This document shows positions 1 through 9,280 of a stretch of 64,000 nucleotides of DNA, piece by piece. The stretch is from Cyprinodon diabolis (Eukaryota > Chordata > Actinopteri > Cyprinodontiformes > Cyprinodontidae). A program made the translations under genes and the position numbers. Each line of letters begins with the position of its first letter. Within the stretch, counting starts at the first letter, position 1. The notes beneath the pieces are model-generated. The model saw only the letters and a program-made list of their open reading frames with translations, was not told where the DNA came from and ran no database searches. Where the stretch lies: the NCBI GenBank assembly GCA_030533445.1, contig CM060082.1, positions 34,553,817 through 34,617,816 of the forward strand, in the 5' to 3' direction.

Positions 1-2680
1 TGGACCCACACAATATCTTCGGAATTACGGTAGGATTAATACTTTTCCTTAAAAACCCTCCAGACCGACCTAAAGTCGATGAAAATCAGAGCCGTTTTTC
101 ATTGGTTTTGGAGCAGAAGAGGGGAGAAAAACGAATCCGACTATGTGTTTTAAACTCGTCATAAATATTTTTCTGAATGACACACATACACCAAAGTTGG
201 CATAGTTGGAGTCGAAGGATGACTGACGCTCACGGTGAAAAAATTTTTTGAATAACTCATACGGTTTTTGCTCAGCAGTCGTTTGTTCGGAGGACATTTT
301 AAGCACCTGAAAGCTGAGTGACAGTGACCTGCTGCAGCTAGCTCAATTAGAAGCTTAGGTGTGATGAAACGTTTTTTCTTTTTCTTTCTCTTCCCATTCA
401 GTTTGTAGATGACCTACAGCCATGAAAGTTACTCCAATTGAAGACAAGATATAGCTGTCGCTTAGATAAAAAGAATTTTTCAGATACCTTTTACGGTTTT
501 TACTCAGCAGTCGTTTGTTCGGAGGGGTGCTTTAGCAGCTAAAAGGTGAGTGAGAGTGAGGTCCTGCAGTTCAAACAAAGGGAGGAGCAGGTGGGCCAAC
601 CATTTTGTTTGTGCTTCGTTTTGGGTTGTGAAAGACCTACAGACATGAAGGTTACCCCAGTCTGAGACAAAGGATAGATGTTGCTTTCACTGAAAGAATT
701 TTTCAGATATCTTTTACGGTTTTTGCTCAGCAGTCGTTTGTTCGGAGGGTAAGCACCTGGAAGCTAGCTGACAGTTAGCTTCTGCAGCAGCCTGCTAGAG
801 TGCAGCTGCTGAAATCTTAGTGTGAGGCGGCCATTTTTTAAGATCAAACATCTTATTCTCGCCCTCACGGCCACATATTTGGAGCTACAGTCACCATTTT
901 TGGTCAGTTTGTAGACTGAAACCTCTGGACTCACACAATGTCTTCGGAATTACGGTAGGATTAATACTTTGCCTTAAAAACCCTCCAGACCAACCTAAAG
1001 TGGATGAGAGTTTCAGCCTTTCTCCATTCTTTTTGAGCTGAAGATGGGAGAAAAACGAATCAGACTATGTGTTTTCAACTCGTCATAAATATTTTTCTGA
1101 ATGACACACATACACCAAAGTTGGTATAGTTGGAGTCGAAGGATTGCTGATGCTCATGGTGAAAATGTTTTTTGAATAACTCATACGGTTTTTGATCAGT
1201 AGTCGTTTGTTCGGTGCCGTTCTTCCCATACAAAAAAGCCTGGGAAGAAGAAACCAATAGTGAGTGCAGCTGTTGTCTGTGTCAGTGAGAGGCTCGTTAA
1301 GCGTTGTCAAGGTTACCAAGCTTCAAACAGATTTTACCTCTGCTGTTTTAAACAGCACATATTAATCTAATGGAGGGTGAAAGCACTGATTTAACATTGG
1401 GAAATGGATACTATATGACTGCTGTCCATGACACTTCCCTTGCCACTCAGCACTGATAGACTTTCAAAATAAGACTCCAGGGACCCTACAAAATAAAAGC
1501 CTCTATATTTTTTACATATATTTATTGCCCTATATGGCTCAACATTATGACCCAAACTCAACCCCATTTTAGAGAATAGACTCTAGGAGACTGTTTAAAA
1601 CACACCCTATGGCAAATTTCAAAATAAAAGCCTCCCATTTCCGCTTCATCTACTGCCCTAATAAAATGGAAAAAGAGTGATTTAACGATTGGAAAGTCAT
1701 CAACTATCATTGATGGGTCTGAACATTTTCTCTAAACACAACTCTGTTGGACTTTCAAAATAAGACTCCAGGGACCCTACAAAATAAAAGCCTCTAGATT
1801 ATACTAATGCATTAATTGATGCAAATGGCTCAACATTATGACCCAAACTCTTCCAGGTTGTTTTTATTAGACTCTAGTGACCTTTTCAAAACACACCCCA
1901 GAGCAAATTTCACAATAAAAGTCCCCCATTTACTCTGTAATACAGGAACTATTCACCTAATAACATGGAAAACCAGTGATTTAACATTTGGAAATGGATT
2001 CTATATCACTGCTGGGCATGACCCATCTATAGATGCACTTCCATGATAGACTTTCAAAATAAGACTACAGGGACTCTACAAAATAAAAGCCTCTTCCTTA
2101 TACACACTCATACATTCTGGCATATTGCTTATAGCCATTTGTAATTTCATCACTGCAATGGCTCTTAGAAGGCGGGCGGAGCCCGCCATTGGTGATTTCA
2201 TCACTGCAATGGCTGTTAGGAGGCGGGCGGAGCCCGCCAATGGTGATTTTTTTCATCACTGCAATGGCTCCTAGCAGGCGGGCGGAGCCCGCCATTGGTG
2301 ATTTCATCACTGCAATGGCTCTTAGCAGGCGGGCAATGCCCGCCATTGGGGATTTTTTTCATCGCTGCAAGGGCTCCTAGCAGGCGGGCGGAGCCCACCA
2401 ACTGAGCTTTACCCACTGCGGTTCAATATGGACAACCCATATTACCCTTGTGCATCATACGCTGTGCACGTCTATTACCCAGATTTCAGCACAGGTGGCA
2501 CACAGCTCTCTTTGCCCATGACCTAGCCCTCTTTCCTTCCCTCAGCAGCCCTCAAAGGCATAAGCAGTTGGTCTGGGGAGCCCCGACATCACTTGCCAGG
2601 GCCGTATTGGCCCGGTTCCCCAGACGGGCAGTAGGTGGCCCCCCTCAAAATTTCTTTAGAAATTTTCTAGTTATTATAAT
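1..2680 (+). repeat. Macrosatellite unit 1, truncated at the window start
   Basis: Lacks the first 516 bp of the unit. It carries the CGAATCCGAC variant, a six-T form of the poly-T run near 833, TACTTTGCC near 975 and GTGGATGAG near 991. Hairpin minisatellite of five copies, no 66-bp minisatellite. It is almost base-for-base the same as unit 15 (45713-48398): I found no indel except six bases of the ATT run, and only two obvious substitutions (near 1429 and 1487). Confidence 0.95.
2141..2400 (+). repeat. Hairpin minisatellite, unit 1 (5 copies)
   Basis: Begins with GTAATTTCATC. The fourth hairpin has loop AAT and the last has a one-base arm mismatch (GCCCACC). Confidence 0.92.
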
Positions 2681-4411
2681 TCTCCCGTATACCCAAAACT
2701 TCGGCGCGTAACTAGTCCCGCACGGTTTGGCGGATCGGGCCCAAAGTTGGCACACGCGTCGGGACCAATGGGGTGATGTGTGCTTGTATAAAACTTTCTC
2801 ATTAGTCCGAAGGTTTGCGAATTATTAGCGAAAACGTCGCAAAAAAATCCCATAGGAAATGAATGGGGAGAGGAAAAAAAAAGCATAAAAAACAGCACTT
2901 CACTGTGTCGGCATACATTCACCTAGAAAAACAGTTTGAAGCTCAGTTTGTAGATAAATCCTTCGTCTATTTAAAACTGAAGACGGTATGTTGATAACTG
3001 CTACGGTTTTTGTATAATCAGACCTCAAGCGCCACAAAGTTTTAGCAAAATCCAGCCTGCTAGAGTGGAGCAACTGAAAAGCTAGAGTGTGAGGCAGGCG
3101 TTTTTTAAACACAAAAAAACATTTTAAACTCGCCCTCACGGCCACATATTTATAGCTAGAGTCACCATTTTTGGTCAGTTTGTAGACTGAAATCTCTGGA
3201 CCCACACAATATCTTCGGAATTACGGTAGGATTAATACTTTTCCTTAAAAACCCTCCAGACCGACCTAAAGTCGATGAAAATCAGAGCCGTTTTTCATTG
3301 GTTTTGGAGCAGAAGAGGGGAGAAAAACGAATCAGACTATGTGTTTTAAACTCGTCATAAATATTTTTCTGAATGACACACATACACCAAAGTTGGCATA
3401 GTTGGAGTCGAAGGATGACTGACGCTCACGGTGAAAAAATTTTTTGAATAACTCATACGGTTTTTGCTCAGCAGTCGTTTGTTCGGAGGACATTTTAAGC
3501 ACCTGAAAGCTGAGTGACAGTGACCTGCTGCAGCTAGCTCAATTAGAAGCTTAGGTGTGATGAAACGTTTTTTCTTTTTCTTTCTCTTCCCATTCAGTTT
3601 GTAGATGACCTACAGCCATGAAAGTTACTCCAATTGAAGACAAGATATAGCTGTCGCTTAGATAAAAAGAATTTTTCAGATACCTTTTACGGTTTCTACT
3701 CAGCAGTCGTTTGTTCGGAGGGGTGCTTTAGCAGCTAAAAGGTGAGTGAGAGTGAGGTCCTGCAGTTCAAACAAAGGGAGGAGCAGGTGGGCCAACCATT
3801 TTGTTTGTGCTTCGTTTTGGGTTGTGAAAGACCTACAGACATGAAGGTTACCCCAGTCTGAGACAAAGGATAGATGTTGCTTTCACTGAAAGAATTTTTC
3901 AGATATCTTTTACGGTTTTTGCTCAGCAGTCGTTTGTTCGGAGGGTAAGCACCTGGAAGCTAGCTGACAGTTAGCTTCTGCAGCAGCCTGCTAGAGTGCA
4001 GCTGCTGAAATCTTAGTGTGAGGCGGCCATTTTTTTAAGATCAAACATCTTATTCTCGCCCTCACGGCCACATATTTGGAGCTACAGTCACCATTTTTGG
4101 TCAGTTTGTAGACTGAAACCTCTGGACTCACACAATGTCTTCGGAATTACGGTAGGATTAATACTTTTCCTTAAAAACCCTCCAGACCAACCTAAAGTCG
4201 ATGAGAGTTTCAGCCTTTCTCTATTCTTTTTGAGCTGAAGATTGGAGAGAAACGAATCAGACTATGTGTTTTCAACTTGTCATAAATATTTTTCTGAATG
4301 ACACACATACACCAAAGTTGGTATAGTTGGAGTCGAAGGATTGCTGATGCTCATGGTGAAAATGTTTTTTAAATAACTCCTACGGTTTTTGCTCAGCAGT
4401 CGTTTGTTCGG

Positions 4412-4640
4412 AGGGGTGCTTTAGCAGCTACAGTAAAATGTGAGTGAGAGTGAAGTGCTGCAGTTAAAACAAAGGGAGGAGCAGGTGGGACCAACCATGT
4501 TGTTTGTGCTTCGTTTTGGGTTGTGAAAGACCTACAGACATGAAAGTTCCCCCAGTCTGAGAAAAAGGATTGCTGTTGCTTAGACTGAAATAATTTTTTA
4601 GATTCCATTTACGGTTTTCCTTCAGCGCTCCTTTGTTCGG
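4412..4640 (+). repeat. Extra (eighth) ACGG module, only in unit 2
   Basis: A 229-bp stretch bounded on each side by a copy of the ACGG...TTTGTTCGG core (4382-4411 and 4611-4640). It resembles the module found earlier in the unit at 3716-3900 (shared GGAGCAGGTGGG, TTGTGCTTCGTTTTGGGTTG, GACCTACAGACATGAA) but is clearly diverged, so it is not a fresh copy of that neighbour. In all other units the sequence jumps directly from the preceding core to GCCGTTCTTCCCATAC. Confidence 0.9.
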
Positions 4641-5564
4641 AGCAGACTTCCCATAAAAAAAGCCTGAGAAGAAGAAACCAATAGTGAGTGCAGCTGTTGT
4701 CTGTGTCAGTTAGAGGCTCATTAAGCGTTGTCAAGGTAACCAAGCTTCAAACAGATGTTACCTCTGCTGTTTTAAACAGCACATATTAATCTAATGGAGG
4801 GTGAAAGGACTGATTTAACATTGGGAAATGGATAGTATATGACTGATGTCCATGACACTTCCCTTGCCACTCAACACTGATAGACTTTCAAAATAAGACT
4901 CCAGGGACCCTACAAAATAAAAGCCTCTATATTTTTTACATATATTTATTGCCCTATATGGCTCAACATTATGACCCAAACTCAACCCCATTTTAGAGAA
5001 TAGACTCTAGGAGACTGTTTAAAACACACCCTATGGCAAATTTCAAAATAAAAGCCTCCCATTTCCGCTTCATCTACTGCCCTAATAACATGGAAAAAGA
5101 GTGATTTAACGATTGGAAAGTCATCAACTATCATTGATGGGTCTGAACATTTTCTCTAAACACAACTCTGTTGGACTTTCAAAATAAGACTCCAGGGACC
5201 CTACAAAATAAAAGCCTCTAGATTATACTAATGCATTAATTGATGCAAATGGCTCAACATTATGACCCAAACTCTTCCAGGTTGTTTTTATTAGACTCTA
5301 GTGACCTTTTCAAAACACACCCCAGAGCAAATTTCACAATAAAAGTCTCCCATTTACTCTGTAATACAGCAACTATTCACCTAATAACATGGAAAACCAG
5401 TGATTTAACATTTGGAAATGGATTCTACATCACTGCTGGGCATGACCCATCTTTTGATGCACATCCATGATGGACTTTCAAAATAAGACTACAGGGACTC
5501 TACAGAATAAAAGCCTCTTCCTTATACACACTCATACATTCTGGCATATTGTTCATTGCCACTT

Positions 5565-5847
5565 GTAATTTCATCACTGCAATGGCTCTTAGAAGGCGGG
5601 CGCAGCCCGCCAATGGTGATTTCATCACTGCAATGGATTTTACAAGGCGGGCGGAGCCCGCCAATGGTAGCAGGCGGGCGGAGCCCGCCGATGGTGATTA
5701 CATCACTGCAATGGCTATTAGCAGGCGGGCAGAGCCCGCTATTGGTGATTTCATCACTGCAATGGCTTTTAGAAGGCGGGCGGAGCCCGCCAATGGTGAT
5801 TTTTTTCATCACTGCAATGGCTCCTAGCAGGCGGGCGGAGCACGCCA
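5565..5847 (+). repeat. Hairpin minisatellite, unit 2 (6 copies, largest)
   Basis: Six hairpins. The first has loop GCA, the fourth ends GCCCGCT and the last has GCACGCC, so this array is also the most diverged. Confidence 0.92.
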
Positions 5848-6125
5848 ACTGAGCTTTACCCACTGTGGTTCAATATGGACAACCGATATTACGCTTGTGC
5901 ATCATATGCTGTGCACGTCTATTTCCCAGATTTCAGCACAAGTGGCACACAGCTCTCTGCCCATGAACTTGACCTCTTTCCTTCCCTCTGCAGCCCTTAA
6001 AGGCGTAAGCAGTTGGTCTGGGGAGCCCCGACGTCACTTGCCAGGGCCGTATTGGCCCGGTTCCCCAGACGGGCAGTAGGTGGCCCCCCTCAAAATTTCT
6101 TTAGAAATTTTCTAGTTATTATAAT

Positions 6126-6320
6126 TCTCCCGTATACCCAAAACTTCGGCGCGTAACTAGTCCCGCACGGTTTGGCGGATCGGGCCCAAAGTTGGCACAC
6201 GCGTCGGGACCAATGGGGTGATGTGTGCTTGTATAAAACTTTCTCATTAGTCCGAAGGTTTGCGAATTATTAGCGAAAACGTCGCAAAAAAATCCCATAG
6301 GAAATGAATGGGGAGAGGAA
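6126..6320 (+). other. CpG-rich block with CCAAT and TATAAAA strings (reference copy, unit 3)
   Basis: The first 85 bases hold about a dozen CpG dinucleotides, far denser than the rest of the unit. CCAAT lies at 6210-6214 and TATAAAA at 6232-6238, followed by an A+T-rich stretch and a run of A near 6319. The same arrangement occurs at the start of every unit. It could be promoter-like on the + strand, but the CCAAT-to-TATA distance is short and no transcript evidence exists. Equally it may be a fossil of an older element. Some units lost individual CpGs (GCGTTGGG in units 7, 12, 14; GGCACG in units 5, 6, 20). Confidence 0.35.
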
Positions 6321-6497
6321 AAAAAAAGCATAAAAAACAGCACTTCACTGTGTCGGCATACATTCACCTAGAAAAACAGTTTGAAGCTCAGTTTGTAGAT
6401 AAATCCTTCGTCTATTTAAAACTGAAGACGGTATGTTGATAACTGCTACGGTTTTTGTATAATCAGACCTCAAGCGACACAAAGTTTTAGCAAAATC

Positions 6498-6931
6498 CAG
6501 CCTGCTAGAGTGGAGCAACTGAAAAGCTAGAGTGTGAGGCAGGCGTTTTTTAAACACAAAAAAACATTTTAAACTCGCCCTCACGGCCACATATTTATAG
6601 CTAGAGTCACCATTTTTGGTCAGTTTGTAGACTGAAATCTCTGGACCCACACAATATCTTCGGAATTACGGTAGGATTAATACTTTTCCTTAAAAACCCT
6701 CCAGACCGACCTAAAGTCGATGAAAATCAGAGCCGTTTTTCATTGGTTTTGGAGCAGAAGAGGGGAGAAAAACGAATCAGACTATGTGTTTTAAACTCGT
6801 CATAAATATTTTTCTGAATGACACATATACACCAAAGTTGGCATAGTTGGAGTCGAAGGATGACTGACGCTCACGGTGAAAAAATTTTTTGAATAACTCA
6901 TACGGTTTTTGCTCAGCAGTCGTTTGTTCGG
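6498..6931 (+). repeat. Intra-unit direct repeat, copy A (reference, unit 3)
   Basis: Runs from CAGCCTGCTAGAGTG to the end of an ACGG core. It is paired with copy B 931 bp downstream; both contain CCTCACGGCCACATATTT, TCAGTTTGTAGACTGAAA, TCTTCGGAATTACGGTAGG and ACACACCAAAG-like stretches in the same order. Copies differ by many substitutions, so this duplication is much older than the spread of the 3.2 kb unit. It spans two ACGG modules. Confidence 0.88.
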
Positions 6932-7428
6932 AGGACATTTTAAGCACCTGAAAGCTGAGTGACAGTGACCTGCTGCAGCTAGCTCAATTAGAAGCTTAGG
7001 TGTGATGAAACGTTTTTTCTTTTTCTTTCTCTTCCCATTCAGTTTGTAGATGATCTACAGCCATGAAAGTTACTCCAATTGAAGACAAGATATAGCTGTC
7101 GCTTAGATAAAAATAATTTTTCAGATACCTTTTACGGTTTTTACTCAGCAGTCGTTTGTTCGGAGGGGTGCTTTAGCAGCTAAAAGGTGAGTGAGAGTGA
7201 GGTCCTGCAGTTAAAAGAAAGGGAGGAGCAGGTGGGCCAACCATTTTGTTTGTGCTTCGTTTTGGGTTGTGAAAGACCTACAGACATGAAGGTTACCCCA
7301 GTCTGAGACAAAGGATAGATGTTGCTTTCACTGAAATAATTTTTCAGATACCTTTTACGGTTTTTGCTCAGCAGTCGTTTGTTCGGAGGGTAAGCACCTG
7401 GAAGCTAGCTGACAGTTAGCTTCTGCAG

Positions 7429-7856
7429 CAGCCTGCTAGAGTGCAGCTGCTGAAATCTTAGTGTGAGGCGGCCATTTTTTTAAGATCAAACATCTTATTC
7501 TCGCCCTCACGGCCACATATTTGGAGCTACAGTCACCATTTTTGGTCAGTTTGTAGACTGAAACCTCTGGACTCACACAATGTCTTCGGAATTACGGTAG
7601 GATTAATACTTTTCCTTAAAAACCCTCCAGACCAACCTAAAGTCGATGAGAGTTTCAGCCTTTCTCTATTCTTTTTGAGCTGAAGATGGGAGAGAAACGA
7701 ATCAGACTATGTGTTTTCAACTCGTCATAAATATTTTTCTGAATGACACACATACACCAAAGTTGGTATAGTTGGAGTCGAAGGATTGCTGATGCTCATG
7801 GTGAAAATGTTTTTTGAATAACTCATACGGTTTTTGATCAGTAGTCGTTTGTTCGG
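7429..7856 (+). repeat. Intra-unit direct repeat, copy B (reference, unit 3)
   Basis: Partner of 6498-6931, about 428 bp. It ends with the variant core TTTTTGATCAGTAGTCG, which joins directly to GCCGTTCTTCCC. Unit 11 has the CTCAGCAG form at this place instead, and unit 2 continues into an extra module. Confidence 0.88.
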
Positions 7857-7998
7857 TGCCGTTCTTCCCATACAAAAAAGCCTGGGAAGAAGAAACCAAT
7901 AGTGAGTGCAGCTGTTGTCTGTGTCAGTGAGAGGCTCGTTAAGCGTTGTCAAGGTTACCAAGCTTCAAACAGATTTTACCTCTGCTGTTTTAAACAGC

Positions 7999-8760
7999 AC
8001 ATATTAATCTAATGGAGGGTGAAAGGACTGATTTAACATTGGGAAATGGATACTATATGACTGCTGTCCATGACACTTCCCTTGCCACTCAGCACTGATA
8101 GACTTTCAAAATAAGACTCCAGGGACCCTACAAAATAAAAGCCTCTATATTTTTTACATATATTTATTGCCCTATATGGCTCAACATTATGACCCAAACT
8201 CAACCCCGTTTTAGAGAATAGACTCTAGGAGACTGTTTAAAACACACCCTATAGCAAATTTCAAAATAAAAGCCTCCCATTTCCGCTTCATCTACTGCCC
8301 TAATAACATGGAAAAAGAGTGATTTAACGATTGGAAAGTAATCAACTATCATTGACGGGTCTGAACATTTTCTATAAACACAACTCTGTTGGACTTTCAA
8401 AATAAGACTCCAGGGACCCTACAAAATAAAAGCCTCTAGATTATACTAATGCATTAATTGATGCAAATGGCTCAACATTATGACCCAAACTCTTCCAGGT
8501 TGTTTTTATTAGACTCTAGTGACCTTTTCAAAACACACCCCAGAGCAAATTTCACAATAAAAGTCTCCCATTTACTCTGTAATACAGCAACTATTCACCT
8601 AATAACATGGAAAACCAGTGATTTAACATTTGGAAATGGATTCTATATCACTGCTGGGCGTGACCCATCTTTTGATGCACATTCATGATAGACTTTCAAA
8701 ATAAGACTACAAGGACTCTACAGAATAAAAGCCTCTTCCTTATACACACTCATACATTCT
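7999..8760 (+). repeat. A+T-rich 290-bp modules with AATAAA (reference, unit 3)
   Basis: GACTTTCAAAATAAGACT recurs at 8101, 8392 and 8691 (spacings 291 and 299 bp). Each full module has a second, related half at 8230 and 8521 containing AAAACACACCC and AATAAAAG, so the finer period is about 145 bp. A partial module precedes the first (7999-8100, sharing GATTTAACATT-GGAAATGGAT). Five AATAAA hexamers lie at 8134, 8265, 8425, 8556 and 8724, each followed by AGCCTC or AGTCTC. These look like polyadenylation signals on the + strand, but their regular spacing is explained by the repeat itself. Confidence 0.85.
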
Positions 8761-8781
8761 GGCATATTGCTCATTGCCATT

Positions 8782-9013
8782 GGTGATTTCATCACTGCAA
8801 TGGCTCTTAGAAGGCGGGCGGAGCCCGCCAATGGTAACAGGCGGGCGGAGCCCGCCAAAGGTGATTACATCACTGCAATGGCTCTTAGCAGGCGGGCGGA
8901 GCCCGCCATTGGTGATTTCATCACTGCAATGGCTCTTAGAAGGCGGGCAGTGCCCGCCATTGGTGATTTTTTTCTTCACTGAGATGGCTCCTAGCAGGCG
9001 GGCGAAGCCCGCC
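8782..9013 (+). repeat. Hairpin minisatellite, unit 3 (5 copies; reference description)
   Basis: The full period is 51 bp: GATTTCATCACTGCAATGG, CTCTTAGAA, then GGCGGGC-GGA-GCCCGCC and ATTGGT. The GC part is a perfect 7-bp stem with a 3-base loop, and CAAT before and ATTG after can extend the pairing across a bulge. The second hairpin (8840-8856) follows the first (8813-8829) after only 27 bp, lacking the CATCACTG part. The last copy always has a distinct leader with a T run and CTCCTAGCAGG. Loops are GGA, GGA, GGA, AGT and GAA. Confidence 0.95.
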
Positions 9014-9038
9014 AACTGGGCTTTACCCACTGTGTTTC

Positions 9039-9057
9039 AATATGGACAACCCATATT
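9039..9057. repeat. Perfect 7-bp inverted repeat, 5-base loop
   Basis: AATATGG at 9039-9045 and CCATATT at 9051-9057 around ACAAC. Present in almost every unit; unit 18 has AATATTG near 57573, which breaks one pair. Confidence 0.85.
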
Positions 9058-9184
9058 ACCCTTGTGCATCATACGCTGTGCACGTCTATTTCCCAGATTT
9101 CAGCACAAGTGGCACACAGCTCTCTTTGCCCATGAACTTGCCCTCTTTCCTTCCCTCAGCAGCCCTCAAAGGCGTAAGCAGTTG

Positions 9185-9239
9185 GTCTGGGGAGCCCCGA
9201 CGTCACTTGCCAGGGCCGTATTGGCCCGGTTCCCCAGAC
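9185..9239. repeat. Nested GC-rich inverted repeat
   Basis: Outer arms GTCTGGGGA (9185-9193) and TCCCCAGAC (9231-9239); inner arms GGGCC (9213-9217) and GGCCC (9223-9227) with a GTATT loop. Together they could fold as one imperfect hairpin. Units 4, 11 and 19 read GGCCCTG rather than GGCCCGG just after the inner arm. Confidence 0.75.
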
Positions 9240-9260
9240 GGGCAGTAGGTGGCCCCCCTC

Positions 9261-9280
9261 AAAATTTCTTTAGAAATTTT
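9261..9280. repeat. Perfect 8-bp A+T inverted repeat, 4-base loop
   Basis: AAAATTTC and GAAATTTT around TTTA. It sits between the GTGGCCCCCC block and the ATT run and was unchanged in the copies I inspected. Confidence 0.9.

Larger units (their letters stand above)
2681..6125 (+). repeat. Macrosatellite unit 2, long variant (3,445 bp) with an extra 230-bp module
   Basis: Two changes explain the extra length: an additional ACGG module at 4412-4640 that no other unit has, and a six-copy hairpin minisatellite. No 66-bp minisatellite. Junction sequences on both sides of the extra module carry the CGTTTGTTCGG string, as expected for unequal exchange between modules. Confidence 0.95.
6362..7856 (+). 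repeat. Seven degenerate 230-bp ACGG modules (reference copy, unit 3)
   Basis: The tetramer ACGG in matching context occurs at 6448, 6668, 6902, 7134, 7357, 7594 and 7827, giving spacings 220, 234, 232, 223, 237 and 233 bp. Four of the seven share a nearly identical 30-bp core that starts ACGGTTTTTGCTCAGCAG and ends GTTTGTTCGG (6902-6931, 7134-7163, 7357-7386, 7827-7856). Upstream of the core several modules share CAGTTTGTAGA, then CATGAAAG-TTAC or CACCAAAGTTGG, then GGAT...GCT and an AATTTTT stretch. The zone is therefore an old tandem repeat that became the middle of the larger unit. Confidence 0.85.
9014..9280 (+). repeat. Single-copy segment of the unit with several inverted repeats (reference, unit 3)
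   Basis: This part does not repeat inside the unit. It holds three clear inverted repeats (9039-9057, 9185-9239, 9261-9280), a pyrimidine-rich stretch near 9135-9157 and the GTAGGTGGCCCCCC block at 9246-9259 that precedes the 66-bp minisatellite site. Nothing in it resembles a known RNA gene that I can recognise. Confidence 0.7.

Noticed and set aside
6126..6240. CENP-B-box-like site
   Set aside because: I searched the CpG-rich block by eye for the pattern TTCG-N4-A-N2-CGGG on both strands and found no full match.
8458..8688. Plus-strand frame of 76 codons in the AATAAA modules
   Set aside because: A one-base C deletion breaks it in units 4, 5, 6, 8, 10, 18, 19 and 20, which shows no coding constraint.
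8782..9013. GC hairpins followed by T runs read as bacterial intrinsic terminators
   Set aside because: The window is plainly eukaryotic satellite DNA, and the hairpins are members of a minisatellite with no adjoining gene.
8782..9013. Regularly spaced palindromic repeats as a CRISPR array
   Set aside because: The sequence between hairpins is itself repeated, so there are no unique spacers, and no cas genes are present.
9014..9260. tRNA- or snRNA-derived segment in the single-copy part
   Set aside because: GGTTCCCC resembles part of a B box, but there is no A box at a suitable distance and no cloverleaf.
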